This document shows positions 23,901 through 35,026 of a DNA stretch of 64,000 bases, piece by piece. The stretch comes from Agrypnia vestita (lineage: Eukaryota > Arthropoda > Insecta > Trichoptera > Phryganeidae): contig JADDOH010024897.1 in NCBI GenBank assembly GCA_016648135.1, forward strand, positions 62,001-126,000, given 5' to 3'. The notes under the pieces were generated by a model that saw nothing but the letters and a program-made list of their open reading frames with translations, did not search any database and was not told where the DNA came from. How positions within the stretch are numbered: position 1 is the stretch's first letter; each line of letters starts with the position of its first letter. The translations under genes and the position numbers were made by a program.

Positions 23901-26900
23901 TGACAGATTCCATCCCTAATTCTATTTTTGTCCATTGGATGGTTTCACATGTCTTTGTATCTCTTGGCTCTCAACCAGGAAATCCACTACTCGGCTGATC
24001 TTACCTGGAATATCTTGTAGCAGTCTTGTAAACCGGCCTTCTCCCTGGAGAGCTTATTAGCCAGCAGCTGCAGGTCCGGCAGTCTCCGCAGCTGTTCCTC
24101 GTGCAGCTGCCTCCGGACCTCACCGCCGGCCACCAGGGCCTCCACCACGTCCAGGCGCTCCTCTATCTGGTTCAGGTCTCGCAGCGGCTGGCGGACCCAC
24201 TGAGAGAGAAGTCTGCGAGACATATTCTCGGTTAATTAATGTCTCCAGCGACTGGGTCACGACTGGTAATGAACTAAAGTGAGTTTGATTATAATGATGT
24301 AATTTTAAATCGTAATTTGACAAGCAGTCACTGGTACAGTAGAAAACAAAAGGCCAATTGTTAAATCAGTTATCACGATTGAACACCAATCAAAATTTCG
24401 ATTTTAATATTAGTTTGATCGTTGCCTAGATCTGGTTTGAATCGCTATTCGATAAATGAAGGAGATGCTTCTCATTAAATTATAATGATTCAATTTTTTG
24501 CATTTGAAGAAATACAGAAATACTTTGGTACGCATTAGGTGGAATCAAGAAGTTTAATTGTTTAAAATGGAAAACCAAATATGTAAAACAATCCGATTTG
24601 GATAAAAAAAATGTGTTTTGTAAAATTGAGAGCAATAAGAAAAAAAAATTTTTTAACAAATGGTTTTAGATATTTTATTTCTTAAAAGTACATGTTCTTC
24701 TTTTCTGTCTCTAACAAACGTGTGCTGGGGAAATTTGAATGTCAGTCACGGAGGAGTTCTACACAAAGACTTAATGCATGTTTTCATGTTTTTTTTCAAT
24801 AATATGTACCTTAATAAATGCCAGTAAAAAAGGATAAAAATAATTAATCACTTCCTTGTAAAAAATCACCCAATTTCTATCTAAATTTTACTTTCCCAGG
24901 TTGGTATGATCCTTAATAATAATAATAGTTTTTATTCATATCTTATTTGTTGTATTGTGTTACACTTCGACTGCCTAACTAGGGATTGCCTGGTTGAAGG
25001 CAGTCGACTATTTACGTAGCAAAAAGAGTTAATAAATATAATTTGGTATACATTACAATAAATTTTTAAATTAACAAATATATAATAAATTTAAATGTAA
25101 ATATATTAGCCATAGAAATTATAAATAGGAACAGAAATACAGAATTATCGGTAAGGTAACATAAAGCAAAACGAGAAATCAAAATAAAATATAAATTACA
25201 AAATATATAATAAAATTTTTAAACAAGCAAAAAACATTGAGAAAGAATACACAGCATTTCATTTTAGGGCTTTCTCAGATAGTTCTCGTCCGATGTCAAT
25301 GAGCCACCCATTTAATTTTTTTTTTTTTATTAATTTTAGAGCATGTGGTCTCATTTTTATAAAGTTATCCGGTATCAAATTATATATTTTTGGGCCTAGA
25401 TATTTTTATCGGGATCCCGCAAAACACTTACCGTTTTCCATGTGGTGTCCTGCATCTGTCGAGCAATCCCAAAATGCTTTGGTTCTTCATCATCATTCCT
25501 TCCCTCTTTGGCAGCACGTGTAGCGCATTCATGGCGGCCGAGTCCAGGTGCACGAAGCGCATGCTGTCCAGTCTCTTGAAAGTAAACTTCTCAAAGTTGT
25601 TTTGGTCCGAAGTTAGCTCCAAGTATTTGATGACCGCGTTCAGGCAGCAGCAAGCTTCGGTCAGGTTGGTTTCCTGAAGAGCCTTGGCGTCCTTAATTTG
25701 GCCTTCCTCGAAGGTTAGCAGCCGGTTGAGGTCTTGGATCAGACCTTCGGTGGAAAATTCGGATTTCTTGCGCTTTGATACGGACACGTTGGAGCGTTCT
25801 AATACAGCACAGATTGTTTTGCTCTGAAATATGTTTTATTATTAGGTTAATTGAGTGGTATTAAGCAAAGGCAGCAGTATCCAAAAAAATAAAAATATTT
25901 TGAATACAGTCACCGAGGATTACTAATTTAGAATGTACTGAATTAAAGATTTTAGAGGAAATATAGCTCTATCAGTTCCAAAATCATGTTTCCAAGCTAT
26001 TATTATATCCATCACTATAAAAAGTAAATAAAACAAAGCAAAAGTAAAATAAAGCAGGTATAAAAAGTAAATCCACTTCAACCAATCAACCCCTAAGAAT
26101 GTGTCACGTGACAAAATGGCCGCTTCATGCTAAAATGAGAATTGATGTCGATTTTAGACTGACAGACAGTAATATCCATTTATGTAAGTAGCAAAAGCAG
26201 CAGTGCCCACTATTTGGTAGCAAACATAGCAATATCCATATTTAAAAGTTAAAAATTTATTTATAAATTTGTATAAAAAGAAAACTGAGGTGGCAATTGT
26301 TTTTAAAAACTTATTTCCAATAAGATATAAGATATTATATAAAAGACATAATAATATAGGTGATATAAAAATAAACATACCAACATATTGGATATGTATT
26401 GTATATTCTAATACAAGTTGCCTATTTCACAGAGTAACCTTTTAGTATTGCATACCTCTGCTCCCTCTGTGACGCTAAAGAGGCACTCCTTAGGGCCCAG
26501 TTGGACCACCAGGGCCTCCAGTTCTGAGAAGTGCTCCGAGTCTGAGAACTCTGCCACGCCAAAAGTCCGCTCATTGCAGTCCACACACACCACACCCACT
26601 ATCTGGAAAGGTGGGCAAAGAGTAAAGATATGGACGGAAGAAGTATATTGGAAGTCAAAATTGGCTACGGGAAAGAGAGGGTGCATCAATCAACCCCTCC
26701 AAATTAACCTGCCTGGCATGGCGTTCTCAATTCAAGCATTAAAAAACTAGAAAATAAACTGGGTTATTGTGATAAATTATAGGAGTTAGTTAACAATGAT
26801 GAAGTTTAATATTTTTTAGATTAATTATACAATTTTTAGTAAAATGAAACAAAAATGTTAAATAATCATTAAAATATCTTTACAAATGAAAATGTTATGC

Positions 26901-28946
26901 GACTTTAAAGTAGTGCTAGCAAAAATAAATTTATTTCATGTGACGGTCTAGCGTTTGACGTCACTTGACGCGACTCGTTTTCGCTTAGTGCCTGTGGTGC
27001 GACGGTCTCGACTAGGTCAAAAGACGTCACAGGCCGCAGTCGTTCCGCACTAAAATACGTAAACTTAAATAATGTATTTCTTAGTCATTTATTGATATAT
27101 TTCTAATACTTTTTCATTGGTTTATTAGTTTTGATCTATAGTTTAATTCCATTAAGTTATATATAGCATTATGAATGAGTTATACAAGGGTTTTACTCTT
27201 TGCAAAATTATGGGACAAACTTATTTGTATGGCTAATTATTTTTAATGAAAACACATTTTAATGTGAGGTTGCAATTTTAGAACACATAGTTCTATGATA
27301 TTTAAAACAATTAAAAAGATATATAAAACATAAAAATCTAACATCCCGGTAGAGACCATGTTTTCAATTTTAGATTTTGTGTTATTATCAAAATTCCACG
27401 TGAAAATATATTATCACAATAAATAAATTAACACCAGTACTCGAACCCGGATATTTCATTGCTGATATTAAAAACAAACAACCTAAAGTAGAAAGACGCA
27501 GGCTGTTGATGAACTGTCTGTGTAGTTTTATGGGATATTTTGCCTTGTGTAACGACACAAATACACATATAATATCTCAGAAAACACAGACAGCAGATTC
27601 TGAACGGCCGTGAAAACCTGAGAACATTTTTAAGTTGATGAATACCGATGTCACTAGTTACGTAATAAAAGCACGGAAAAGTACCAGCAAACGGTTACAA
27701 ATTTACCTTATTTTTATCATCCCCCTTGTACTTGACGGCCATGATGGTGGAGTTGACGACCACATCCGCATTGGAGAAGAGTATATCCTCGAACTGTGAC
27801 AGGTTTCCTGGGGAACCCTTGAACTCCAACACCCAATCATTGCTCTTAATCGATCCATGGTTGACGTACACTTCCAAGCGATACAATTTCACCTGAAATA
27901 AAATTATGTACAATTCTTGCAATCATGTATGTATTTAATCTTATATATATATTTATTATTCTAGTATTTCTCTATTTTAAAAAAAAAAATGTCCCAATGA
28001 AAGCTCCAAAAATTGAAATAAAAAGTGTTTGTGAATGTGTCAAAATACAATAAATATTTTTTCTTAAAATGCTGGAAAATGTTCAGGGCTCTAGGAATAA
28101 AAAATCTAATTTCGAGGATTGCGAAATGTAAAATATGAAGGGTGATCTATGTTCAATTTTTAAATTTTAGTTGCTTGTTGTCCATTCACTTATATCAGCA
28201 ACTGAATAAATAACAAAGTTAGTAAAATTTTTTAATTGGTGATGGCATTTAACTAGTTACATAATAACCGTTATTTAGGATTTGTATCTGATGGTATCCA
28301 CGAGTGGTAACTAATATTTCGCAATTCGTCAGGCAACCATCGGTACTAGAAAACAGTCATATCTCAGTTACCAATAATCAGTACAATCAGATACAAATCT
28401 CAAACAGTTCCATATGTAACTGGTTAAAATAACAGTCCGACCATTGCTGTCATAAATGAACGTATTGTAAAAGATATTCATCATCTATTTAGGTCGAGTT
28501 AGGTTTTTGAAACTGAAAACGTTAGGAAAGCCTTTAAAGATACCAAATATCAAATTAGTGTAAAAAAACTATTTAAGACTTTACAATAAATATTTGGTGC
28601 CTTATTTTGGGCATAACGTAGGTTTTATGGGATATGTACTGCCTTTCTGGCTAACGTAATGCATCCCATTGCAATGTCCATCGTTAGGTAGGTAGGTCGA
28701 CGACCAAAATAATAAACATTAGGTATGTCGTGTGAAAAACGTTCTTCTCACCAATAACAGATCCCTGACAAACATTTCCATGTTTCCCTTAGACAGGACG
28801 ACATAGTCCAATCTGTTCGGCTCGGCTCCCATCGATTTGATGACAGCCGATGATTTGAAGACTTCCTTGGCCGTGAAGGCGGCATCCTCACCGTGCACCG
28901 TGTAATAGTCCACCCGATTGAACAGCCTGATAGTTGTCTTCGGTTT
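14978..28946 (-). CDS. MSH2: DNA mismatch repair protein MSH2
   Basis: MSH2 pairs with MSH6 or MSH3 to recognise mispaired bases in the nucleus and uses ATP to signal repair. Thirteen minus-strand exons join in phase with GT-AG borders: 28946-28752, 27892-27707, 26602-26456, 25823-25432, 24212-24005, 23142-22983, 22607-22433, 21102-20918, 19766-19548, 18211-17979, 17485-17394, 16893-16671, 15220-14978; 885 residues. Landmarks in order: [19 protein letters not shown] (mismatch-binding domain I), [13 protein letters not shown] (connector), [19 protein letters not shown] (lever), the clamp exons, Walker [10 protein letters not shown] (exon 10), Walker [17 protein letters not shown] (exon 11), and THFHEVT (exon 12), then a helical C-terminus. 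The usual family length is about 930, and the first 20-40 residues before KPKTTIRLF are not found, so a small first exon lies further right. The gene looks intact despite many intronic transposons. Confidence 0.95.
16998..17041. repeat. Perfect 18-bp hairpin
   Basis: AAATATTGAAACCGAATT (16998-17015), loop TATTAATC, then the exact reverse complement 17024-17041, in an MSH2 intron. Confidence 0.85.
17024..17157. repeat. Inverted-repeat element around a tRNA-like B box
   Basis: AGACATACAAAAAAATTAAATCCATG (from 17042) is mirrored by CATGGATTTGATTTTTCTGTATGTCT-like sequence ending about 17157. Between the arms the minus strand reads GGTTCGAATCCCAGTAGCA, a good pol III B box/T-loop, with only a weak partner for a full tRNA. 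A perfect 18-bp hairpin (16998-17041) adjoins it on the left. Possibly a folded-back SINE fragment. Confidence 0.45.
19817..20295. mobile_element. pogo/Tigger-type MITE, 479 bp
   Basis: Starts CAGTAGAACCTCGTTAATTC after TA (19815-19816) and ends GAATTAACGAGGATTTACTG before TA (20296-20297). Same family as 13365-14417 but shorter. Non-coding; lies in the MSH2 intron between the exons starting 21102 and 19766. Confidence 0.75.
21405..21532. mobile_element. Partial hAT-like element beside a shared repeat
   Basis: ACTAGTCGGCCGACTAATCGG and repeated GACTAGTCGGCTAGTCGGCC end in GTCGGAACATCCCTA, a hAT-style terminus. The left end is lost; it abuts a stretch (CTCTGGAATCCATGAAACC-TACATCTTATTGGAAATAAG) that recurs inverted at 46722-46790 and in part at 26287-26330. 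Confidence 0.5.
21838..22090. repeat. Partial copy of the long-palindrome family
   Basis: Shares CAGTTATGGAGATAAGCGAC, TTTGCTTTTTTTCAATATTT and TTATTAGTTACTGTAA-type blocks with the 60965-61513 palindrome. Only part is recognisable, in an MSH2 intron. Confidence 0.45.
22657..22880 (+). mobile_element. Helitron-like 5' end fragment
   Basis: TCTATACTAATATATAAAGAG at 22657 closely resembles the conserved 5' terminus of many insect Helitrons (TC followed by TATACTAATATTATAAAG). The sequence to about 22880 is non-coding with no Rep/helicase, and a CTRR-type 3' end is not identified. Called from the 5' terminus only. Confidence 0.5.
24910..25425 (-). mobile_element. LINE 3' end fragment (Jockey-like)
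   Basis: On the minus strand, from about 25420, a reading frame gives [20 protein letters not shown], then [20 protein letters not shown] and a stop, like the last residues of Jockey-type reverse transcriptase ORFs, followed by an A/T-rich 3' UTR. Its leftmost end is a TTATTATTATT run (A-rich tail on the minus strand). 5'-truncated, in the MSH2 intron next to exon 25823-25432. Confidence 0.5.
25893..25937. repeat. CACCGAGGATTACTAATTT repeat, copy
   Basis: The motif TCACCGAGGATTACTAATTT with flanking TTTTGAAT and AAATGTA recurs at 18315-18351 (same strand) and 36954-37000 (opposite strand). Three copies point to one dispersed element whose ends are not resolved. Confidence 0.55.
28250..28427. 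mobile_element. MITE with ~45-bp inverted arms
   Basis: AACTAGTTACATAATAACCG...GATTTGTATCTGAT (from 28250) is mirrored by ATCAGATACAAATCTC...ATATGTAACTGGTT (to 28427). Further mirrored GGTAACT/AGTTACC blocks lie inside. Non-coding. In the MSH2 intron between its first two visible exons. Confidence 0.65.
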
Positions 28947-29559
28947 CTAGAAATAAAAACAGTCTTGAAAAAATAGCAGGGACCTGTTATGTTTTTTCTT
29001 TTTTACGCTTTAGCAGGCCAATAGATCCAATTACAAAAGCGTTGTGAGAAGCCAGTGTCATGCTCAGGGCCACCTTTTGTCATATTATACGCATCATCAA
29101 TCTCTGGTGTGAACATATTTACTTTATATTTGCTGAGTATATATAATTGATGCATAAACGTATCAACTATTAATGTCGTCTGATATCTTTTATTGACGCA
29201 AAATAAAACATCGATAAAATACGATTATAGGTTATAATTGAACTAATAAATTGGTGACCATTGTTTCGATGCCGCTTTGTTTTTTGTGTTGTTACTGGCC
29301 GGGTTGCGCTGCGGCTGTATCTTCATCGGGGTATATATGATCGGTGCTCGTGTACAATACAACATTGATGGTGTGTATCCTGTTGAGTCTGTGATCATGG
29401 CAGGGCTCGGTCGGCGGCAATGCAGGGGTGGAGTAGTGTTAGGGGAGCGGTTATTGTTTTGTCAATTTGATGCATGCAATACACTAAAAAAATGTCACTC
29501 TAAGGGGAGAGGGAGGGGATGAAAGAAATGGTGAACGTAGTCATGACATAAAGGATCCT

Positions 29560-29670
29560 AAAACGTACCGACCACAGATCATAAGCCCTGTGGCTTCCAA
29601 CCCTTCGCTACTCCGCGCGGCGGGCCCGGATTTGAGGACTCTCTGGTCTCTTTACCACGAGACCGTGGAG
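29560..29670 (-). mobile_element. tRNA-like SINE head, degenerate
   Basis: The minus strand reads GTCTCGTGGTAAAGAGACCAG then CTCAAATCCGGGCCC about 35 bases later, resembling an A box plus B box of a tRNA-derived SINE. Arms do not fold as a working tRNA. A GC-rich body follows to about 29400. Family differs from the SINE at 39434/46572. Confidence 0.35.
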
Positions 29671-30211
29671 GCTAATTCTCACATATTCTTTTTTCAAATT
29701 TCAAAAGAAATTGATGATCAAATTATAAATATAAATCATAATATAATCTCATTAGATTGAAAAGGTTTATTGCATATTAATAACACATACAAATGACATT
29801 GACAACATTTTTATCATCAATGCGTTTCGTAATGTGATTTGTATTAAAAAAATTGGAGGTCAGATTCCTTTACATTATCAGTTTAAATTATTTTCTTATG
29901 TATTTTGTTTTCTAGATGACATTTTTTTATCTCAGTATACACATTAGATGTGCATATTATTAATGATAAATTTTATATGTATGTGCGCTGTAAAATCATC
30001 CAAGTTTAAAAAAAAAAATTATATGTAATTTGTTTTTCCTTGATTTCCCTAGAAAGTACTGGCTAATTAATTGGATAAATCAATCAATAGAATGAAAAAA
30101 GGATAGCTACTTTCAAAAGAGTTGAAACAATATTGGGTATCAAAAATTATTTTGATTTCTTTCTCAAGGAATAAGTAGTTTGGAATTATGTAAGTAGTCA
30201 TTCCTTATTAA

Positions 30212-30879
30212 GGTACTGATACACATGCTCAGTAGTGGCACATGAGCATGCGCAGTATTGAGCTTCTTGAGCCATTGCTGTTTAGTAGCATGTGAGTACT
30301 CATTTATGAGCACGCTCATTTGATTTGTGGATGGAAGGGGAATCTTTTGAGCATGTGTGAACAGGCTTGCTTATGAGCATGCTAATTGTCATTCACGGCT
30401 ATTATCGATTATCGATGCGATCTTCTCAGTCCGCGACAGATAAAACAAGTATGGTGCACTGGGGAGATGACAAAACATTACTTTTCGTGACTTATTATAG
30501 GAATCATGAATATCTGTGGAATACTCGGTCACTGCTATGTAAAAATAATATAGCAAGAAATAATGCTTCTGAAATTTTATTAAAAGACTTATAAAAAATT
30601 ATAAAAACTAAAAATGTGCGGATGGAAACTCGAGAACTGTTTTGATTTATTGGTTCACTTGAATTTCCTATTTCAGTTTGCAAAGTTTCCATTTTGAACA
30701 AGAGCGTCTCTATTCCATGACAAGAGCATGCCAGTAATAAGCATGTGTTTTTGATTGTTAGCTTTGAGCATGCTCATTCATTAGCATGCTTAAATATATA
30801 CATACTAATAACGAGCAAGTTGTACAGTGTGTAAAATTATTTTTGAGCATGCTCAAAAATAAGCATGTGTATCAGTACC
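30212..30879 (+). mobile_element. TTAA-flanked element with a MADF ORF
   Basis: GGTACTGATACACATGCT (30212) and AGCATGTGTATCAGTACC (to 30879) are inverted ends, with TTAA on both sides (30208-30211, 30880-30883). The inside has many short GAGCATGC repeats near both ends and one MADF-like ORF (30451-30594). A shorter relative with the same ends is at 3399-3620. The TTAA flank points to a piggyBac-style target; the ends could also be read with a TTA/TAA target as in Harbinger elements, which often carry MADF/Myb-like second ORFs. Confidence 0.65.
30451..30594 (+). pseudogene. MADF/Myb-like DNA-binding domain fragment
   Basis: From ATG 30451 the frame reads MVHWGDDKTLLFVTYYRNHE, then YLWNTRSLLCKNNIARNNAS, ending EILLKDL and stop. 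The spacing of W-x-L-x-YR-x-LWN matches the first helices of MADF domains. Only about 48 residues, so the third helix is missing. It lies in the middle of the TTAA-flanked element and is likely a remnant of that element's own DNA-binding protein. Confidence 0.5.
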
Positions 30880-31837
30880 TTAAAAAAAATTGTTAAATTT
30901 TCAGTTGAATAATCTTTTCCAGATATATTTTTGAAACCACTACCAGGAAATATACAGCATTGACCATGGAACCCACGCACTCTTTATATAACATGTAACT
31001 TATTAAACTACAACAAATTCCTAAATTGTATTTGATGATTTGTGTCGCCCTAAATTTTGTTCTGAATATTATTTGACATTATTCTTAGTTTTTTTTAAAT
31101 CATAATATGTAACATTATTTTTAGTTCCTTTACCATAAAAATGTTACTAATAATTTTTTTATAATAAAATGTGTATTTATACTCTCTACTCTAATGTTAC
31201 TTATCAGGCACGTGTAGTGAGAACATTGAAGCATATATTTTGAAAAAAAAAACTGTTTATATAACTTACTTTACTTTACCTTATTGTCTTACTTTAATGT
31301 TCTCACTGAACACTCCTGCCATCTATCAGGGTCAATAATGACTTTTTGATGGTCTGTTTTTTTTTTAATAAATAAATGAAATGATTTTGGAATACAGTTG
31401 TATAACTGGATCAAATTATTCAGAAATTATTCACAATATTTAAAATTGCACATCTTCATCACGCATTAATTCGTCAAGTGTAGAATTATAAATTACCTGC
31501 GGTAAAATTAAAATGTAAAATTATATTTTACAAGCTTCACAATCACAAATTTCCGATGACCTGTGGGAGAATATTCAAACTGGTGAGATATTTCACAAAC
31601 GAATAACCGCAATAAAAACATGACGCAGATAATAAGTCACGACGGTTGACGCAGCAGACGTTCCAGGAAGCTAAGTTTTTCAAAATATTATTGGAATTGA
31701 GTTAAGCGAATGTAAACAGATTAAATGAGATGTTTCCGACAGCTAAATTGAAGATACCATAAGATAAATTGTTGGAATTTACAGACTAAAATTACTTGTT
31801 TGTTAGCTATTTTTTGTTTGTAAATGTTTTTTCCAAA

Positions 31838-32055
31838 ATTGCGTTGGACTATCACTACTGTAACTTATGTGAAATATTAAAAATTTATTTGCCTCAATAC
31901 AAGTCCAATAAAATAATAAAAACCTTGCAAAAATTTTAAATATATTTTTTTGTAAGGTTTTTATCATTTTATTTGACTTGTATTAAAGCGAATGAATTTT
32001 TCATAATCGATAAATGTTACCGTAATAATAATTCACTTTTTGCAAAAATTTAAGT
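31838..32055. repeat. Fold-back element, long-palindrome family
   Basis: GCGTTGGACTATCACTAC...ATACAAGTCCAATAAA (31838-31925) is mirrored by TTTATTTGACTTGTATTAAAG...ACCGTAATAATAATTC (31965-32030). Same family as 36140-36345 and 60965-61513. Confidence 0.6.
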
Positions 32056-32749
32056 CAGAAATAATAGGTACATGATACTCTGATAATAAACATTATAGTG
32101 AAGACTATGCCCATTATCCCAATTACAAATGTCTTCGGCACGCTCTAGTAACATGTATTTTTGCAATTAATTATATTTTGTTAATTAATTAATTATATTG
32201 TGTATTGTATATTTAGTGTTTGAATGTAGTGCGATTAGTATTTAATGAATGATTGATTTAATGGATCTATAGGTTCATGTCATCGTTTAGACATGAATAT
32301 TGATTTCTTTTTTAACTTAAAACAAACTTTACGCTAATTAAATAATTCAAACACACAGATATAAAACCCCGAGATCACAATGACAATGTAAAGTACTCAC
32401 TTATTTATGAGATTAATTTTATATGGAAATATAATTGCGTCCTAACAGCATTGACATATTATTTGTGAGATAACAAACATGAACATTAAAGCTAAGGAGA
32501 AATCATCTCACAACTTTGGAAACCCCCTTAAAACTGTATTTATTATCAAAATAGTTTTTAAACAAAAAAACTTGTAAAATTTAAACACATTTTCTATCTT
32601 TTAAAATGACATTAATTAAACGCCATTGAGATATAGATTTCATTTGGGAAATTAATTTGATACGTGGAATAGATAATATGTTGTACAAAAACAGGGAGTA
32701 CTGAAAATACACCATTTATTTATTTACGAGTTGATATTAACATAAATTC

Positions 32750-33004
32750 TTGATCTTACTATGTGTGGCGCAAACGCCGGAGCACATCCTCTGGGCATGT
32801 GTAATTGTGAGAGACGCAAGAGAGGTTATGATTGAAGGACTTAAGGGAGTGAGGCACAGGTCCGCGCACGGAACTGTGACCTCATCAAGAATGACAATAA
32901 CCTCCGACCCAGGCAGGCACATGTCCTGCACAGTGATTAGGTGTGTACAGTGCAAGTGGCGAACAAGCAAACAAATAAAATTGGCAACAATTATTCATAT
33001 GGAG
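32750..33004 (+). mobile_element. R1/I-like LINE ORF2 C-terminal scrap
   Basis: The frame from about 32756 reads LCVAQTPEHILWACVIVRDA, matching the C-terminal CxxxxTxxHxxxxC zinc-knuckle-like motif of R1/I-clade retrotransposon ORF2 proteins. Everything upstream is gone. A perfect hairpin (32986-33027) closes the right end. Confidence 0.55.
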
Positions 33005-33027
33005 GTTACTCCATATGAATAATTGTT
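32986..33027. repeat. Perfect hairpin, 19-bp stem, 4-nt loop
   Basis: AACAATTATTCATATGGAG, loop GTTA, then the exact reverse complement, placed at the right end of a LINE scrap. Confidence 0.87.
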
Positions 33028-33493
33028 AAATTTAAATAATAAAATTTAAGGAGTGTTATATGTCAATATGCCCTATGTAAAGTACTCTATCTGCAAATCT
33101 GTTACTTCGCAGGAGAGAGTTTGGAAGATTTCTTCATCACATTTTTTTTATTAATGAACCTTTTTGTGTGAAATTCTAAACTAGTATTGCATATTCTAAA
33201 GCTGTATAAAGTAATGTGTAGTGCCAATGTGTTCTAGGGATTCAGGCTATTGTTATCTTTGCTTATTATTAGTTTATTTTACTGTTGTCTCACATAATTG
33301 CTATATGATTATCGCATATTAGCTACTTTTTTTCTTCTTATATATATGTACATAATATGTACTACTTACTAATTAATATATTTAAAATATGATACTCCTC
33401 TCTTACTCACGACTTATATTACTCATGTAGAAGAGAAATACCATTGTAAAAACTGTCACTATCTTTATTGTAAAAAAACAATGTATTTATCTA

Positions 33494-34033
33494 TTAAAAA
33501 AAAAAAATGTCAAGAAAATGGATGTTGTGTAGGAGTGACTTTTTGAATGATGATGGGGTATTTGCAAGAATATCAGCATTAGCAATGTTAGGGTTAGCAC
33601 AATACATATTATATGTACGACACATTCCTGTGACGGGAGTAAAATAACCAATATTAATAGGATGCTGACTTATTCTAGAGAACTCCGGGTTTCTTGTACA
33701 TGGTTCAACATGAAAATTTACATCAGATAAAGAAAGATTATCAATAGCTTCACTGAGTATCTTGTGTAGTGATGCAAGATTGATTTTTTTCCATTGGGTG
33801 CATTTTAAAAAAAAAGGCAAGACAATCCTCATAGCTGTGAAGATTTCTGTGTTGACCAGCTCTGTGGGACAAAATATGTAGAAACTTTTTGTGCACTCTT
33901 TCGATTTTTGCAACATGTGTTGTATAATATTTATAATATCCAAATAACTGATGAATATTTCAAGAAACTTTGGTATGTTTAGAATTTTAAAATTTATTTT
34001 ACGCTTGTCGCTATTGTGAACTGTCAAAATCTG
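33494..34033 (-). CDS. Unrecognised 3' terminal exon
   Basis: A long open frame for this AT-rich DNA. Read from a possible TTCATGCACAG acceptor (exon start 34033) or from ATG 34027 it gives 177-179 residues to a stop at 33494, with AATAAA on the minus strand at 33466-33461 just downstream. The middle reads FYIFCPTELVNTEIFTAMRI and CTQWKKINLASLHKILSEAI; the end has GYFTPVTGMCRTYNMYC and SSFKKSLLHNIHF. No signal peptide or membrane segment stands out. I do not recognise the family. Composition looks coding rather than random, so it may be the last exon of an unidentified gene whose upstream exons lie to the right. A TTAA element starts only 38 bp upstream. Confidence 0.45.
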   Translation of the reverse strand, partial: QILTVHNSDKRKINFKILNIPKFLEIFISYLDIINIIQHMLQKSKECTKSFYIFCPTELVNTEIFTAMRIVLPFFLKCTQWKKINLASLHKILSEAIDNLSLSDVNFHVEPCTRNPEFSRISQHPINIGYFTPVTGMCRTYNMYCANPNIANADILANTPSSFKKSLLHNIHFLDIFFF

Positions 34034-34071
34034 TGCATGAAGATTATTATAAATAACAAAATGTTGCTTAA

Positions 34072-34752
34072 CCCTTTTAGTGCCATAAATATTTTGTCAA
34101 AATATGCTAAAAATGCCAGTAAAAAGTGCATTTTCATAGATAATTTATATAAACACCAAAAACACTTACCATTTCTGTTACAATACACTAATTTTCATAA
34201 TTTTTTCAACATTCTCTTCAGAAGATTTCAAACTATGATAATAAAAACACAGAAATTGAATACTACATATTGATTGACAAGAAAATTACAGAATATATAT
34301 ATACATATATATATATCACTCCCGCTATCGCTCTCATTATCACTAACGCAGTTTTCGAATTGTTCTGTCATTTCAACATCCATATCGGAACTTTCCCTCA
34401 TGTTCGATATTTTGAAATCAAATTTAGGATTATAGAAGTAAATAATAATAAGTTTTTCTAGAAAAAAGGGTGATTGAAAAAAGTTAGAACGCACTGATGC
34501 ACGTCAAAAGTGAACTGTCGAAACGAGCGCTACGGCGACACTGGCATTTTTCACACATCTACCTATGAGCGTAGAAAAAAGTGTGATTGAAGTAAGTTAG
34601 AACGCAATTTAATGAATAAAAATATGAACGCGGGAACACGACTGTCATTGACGCGCGCCAAAAGTGAGCTGTCGAAACGAGCGCTATCGCGACGCTGGCA
34701 TTTTTCGCACACCTACCTATGAGCGCCATGGCGCTTTTCGGCACTATAAGGG
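34072..34752 (-). mobile_element. piggyBac-type element, 681 bp
   Basis: CCCTTTTAGTGCC follows TTAA (34068-34071) and the inverse GGCACTATAAGGG precedes TTAA (34753-34756), the hallmark of piggyBac insertion. On the minus strand a short acidic N-terminus reads MRESSDMDVEMTEQFENC then VSDNESDSGSD (about 34405-34310), like piggyBac transposase starts, and then ends. Near the right end a 70-bp segment is directly duplicated (34502-34571 and 34657-34726). A deleted, non-autonomous copy. Confidence 0.7.
34502..34726. repeat. Two 70-bp subterminal direct repeats
   Basis: Both copies contain AAAAGTGA-CTGTCGAAACGAGCG, GACGCTGGCATTTTTC-type and CACCTACCTATGAGCG sequence, offset by 155 bp and roughly 85% alike by eye. 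They lie next to the right end of the piggyBac-type element and could be transposase-binding sites. Confidence 0.7.
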
Positions 34753-35026
34753 TTAAAATATAAATATTATTTTTCATTCAACTATATAATTTGCACTAGA
34801 AAATTAATGTGGCGAAATAAATAAAACCTATGTAACAGAAAATAAGTTACAGTTATTGTTATTATACGGATGCGCTTAGATTCCTTGTTCACAACCGCCT
34901 CCTTGTAAAAAAAACTCAATATCACTCAAATTGTATTTTAAAATTACGCATGCAGTGTCTGATTTATTATTGACTTTTTTAATTGTTTATACATGCATTT
35001 TACTTATTACATTTATTTCTTATTTA

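Noticed and set aside
29277..29522. 81-residue ORF with a hydrophobic start, considered as a secreted protein
   Set aside because: Lies in a GC-rich SINE-like body, with no promoter, splice or poly(A) support.
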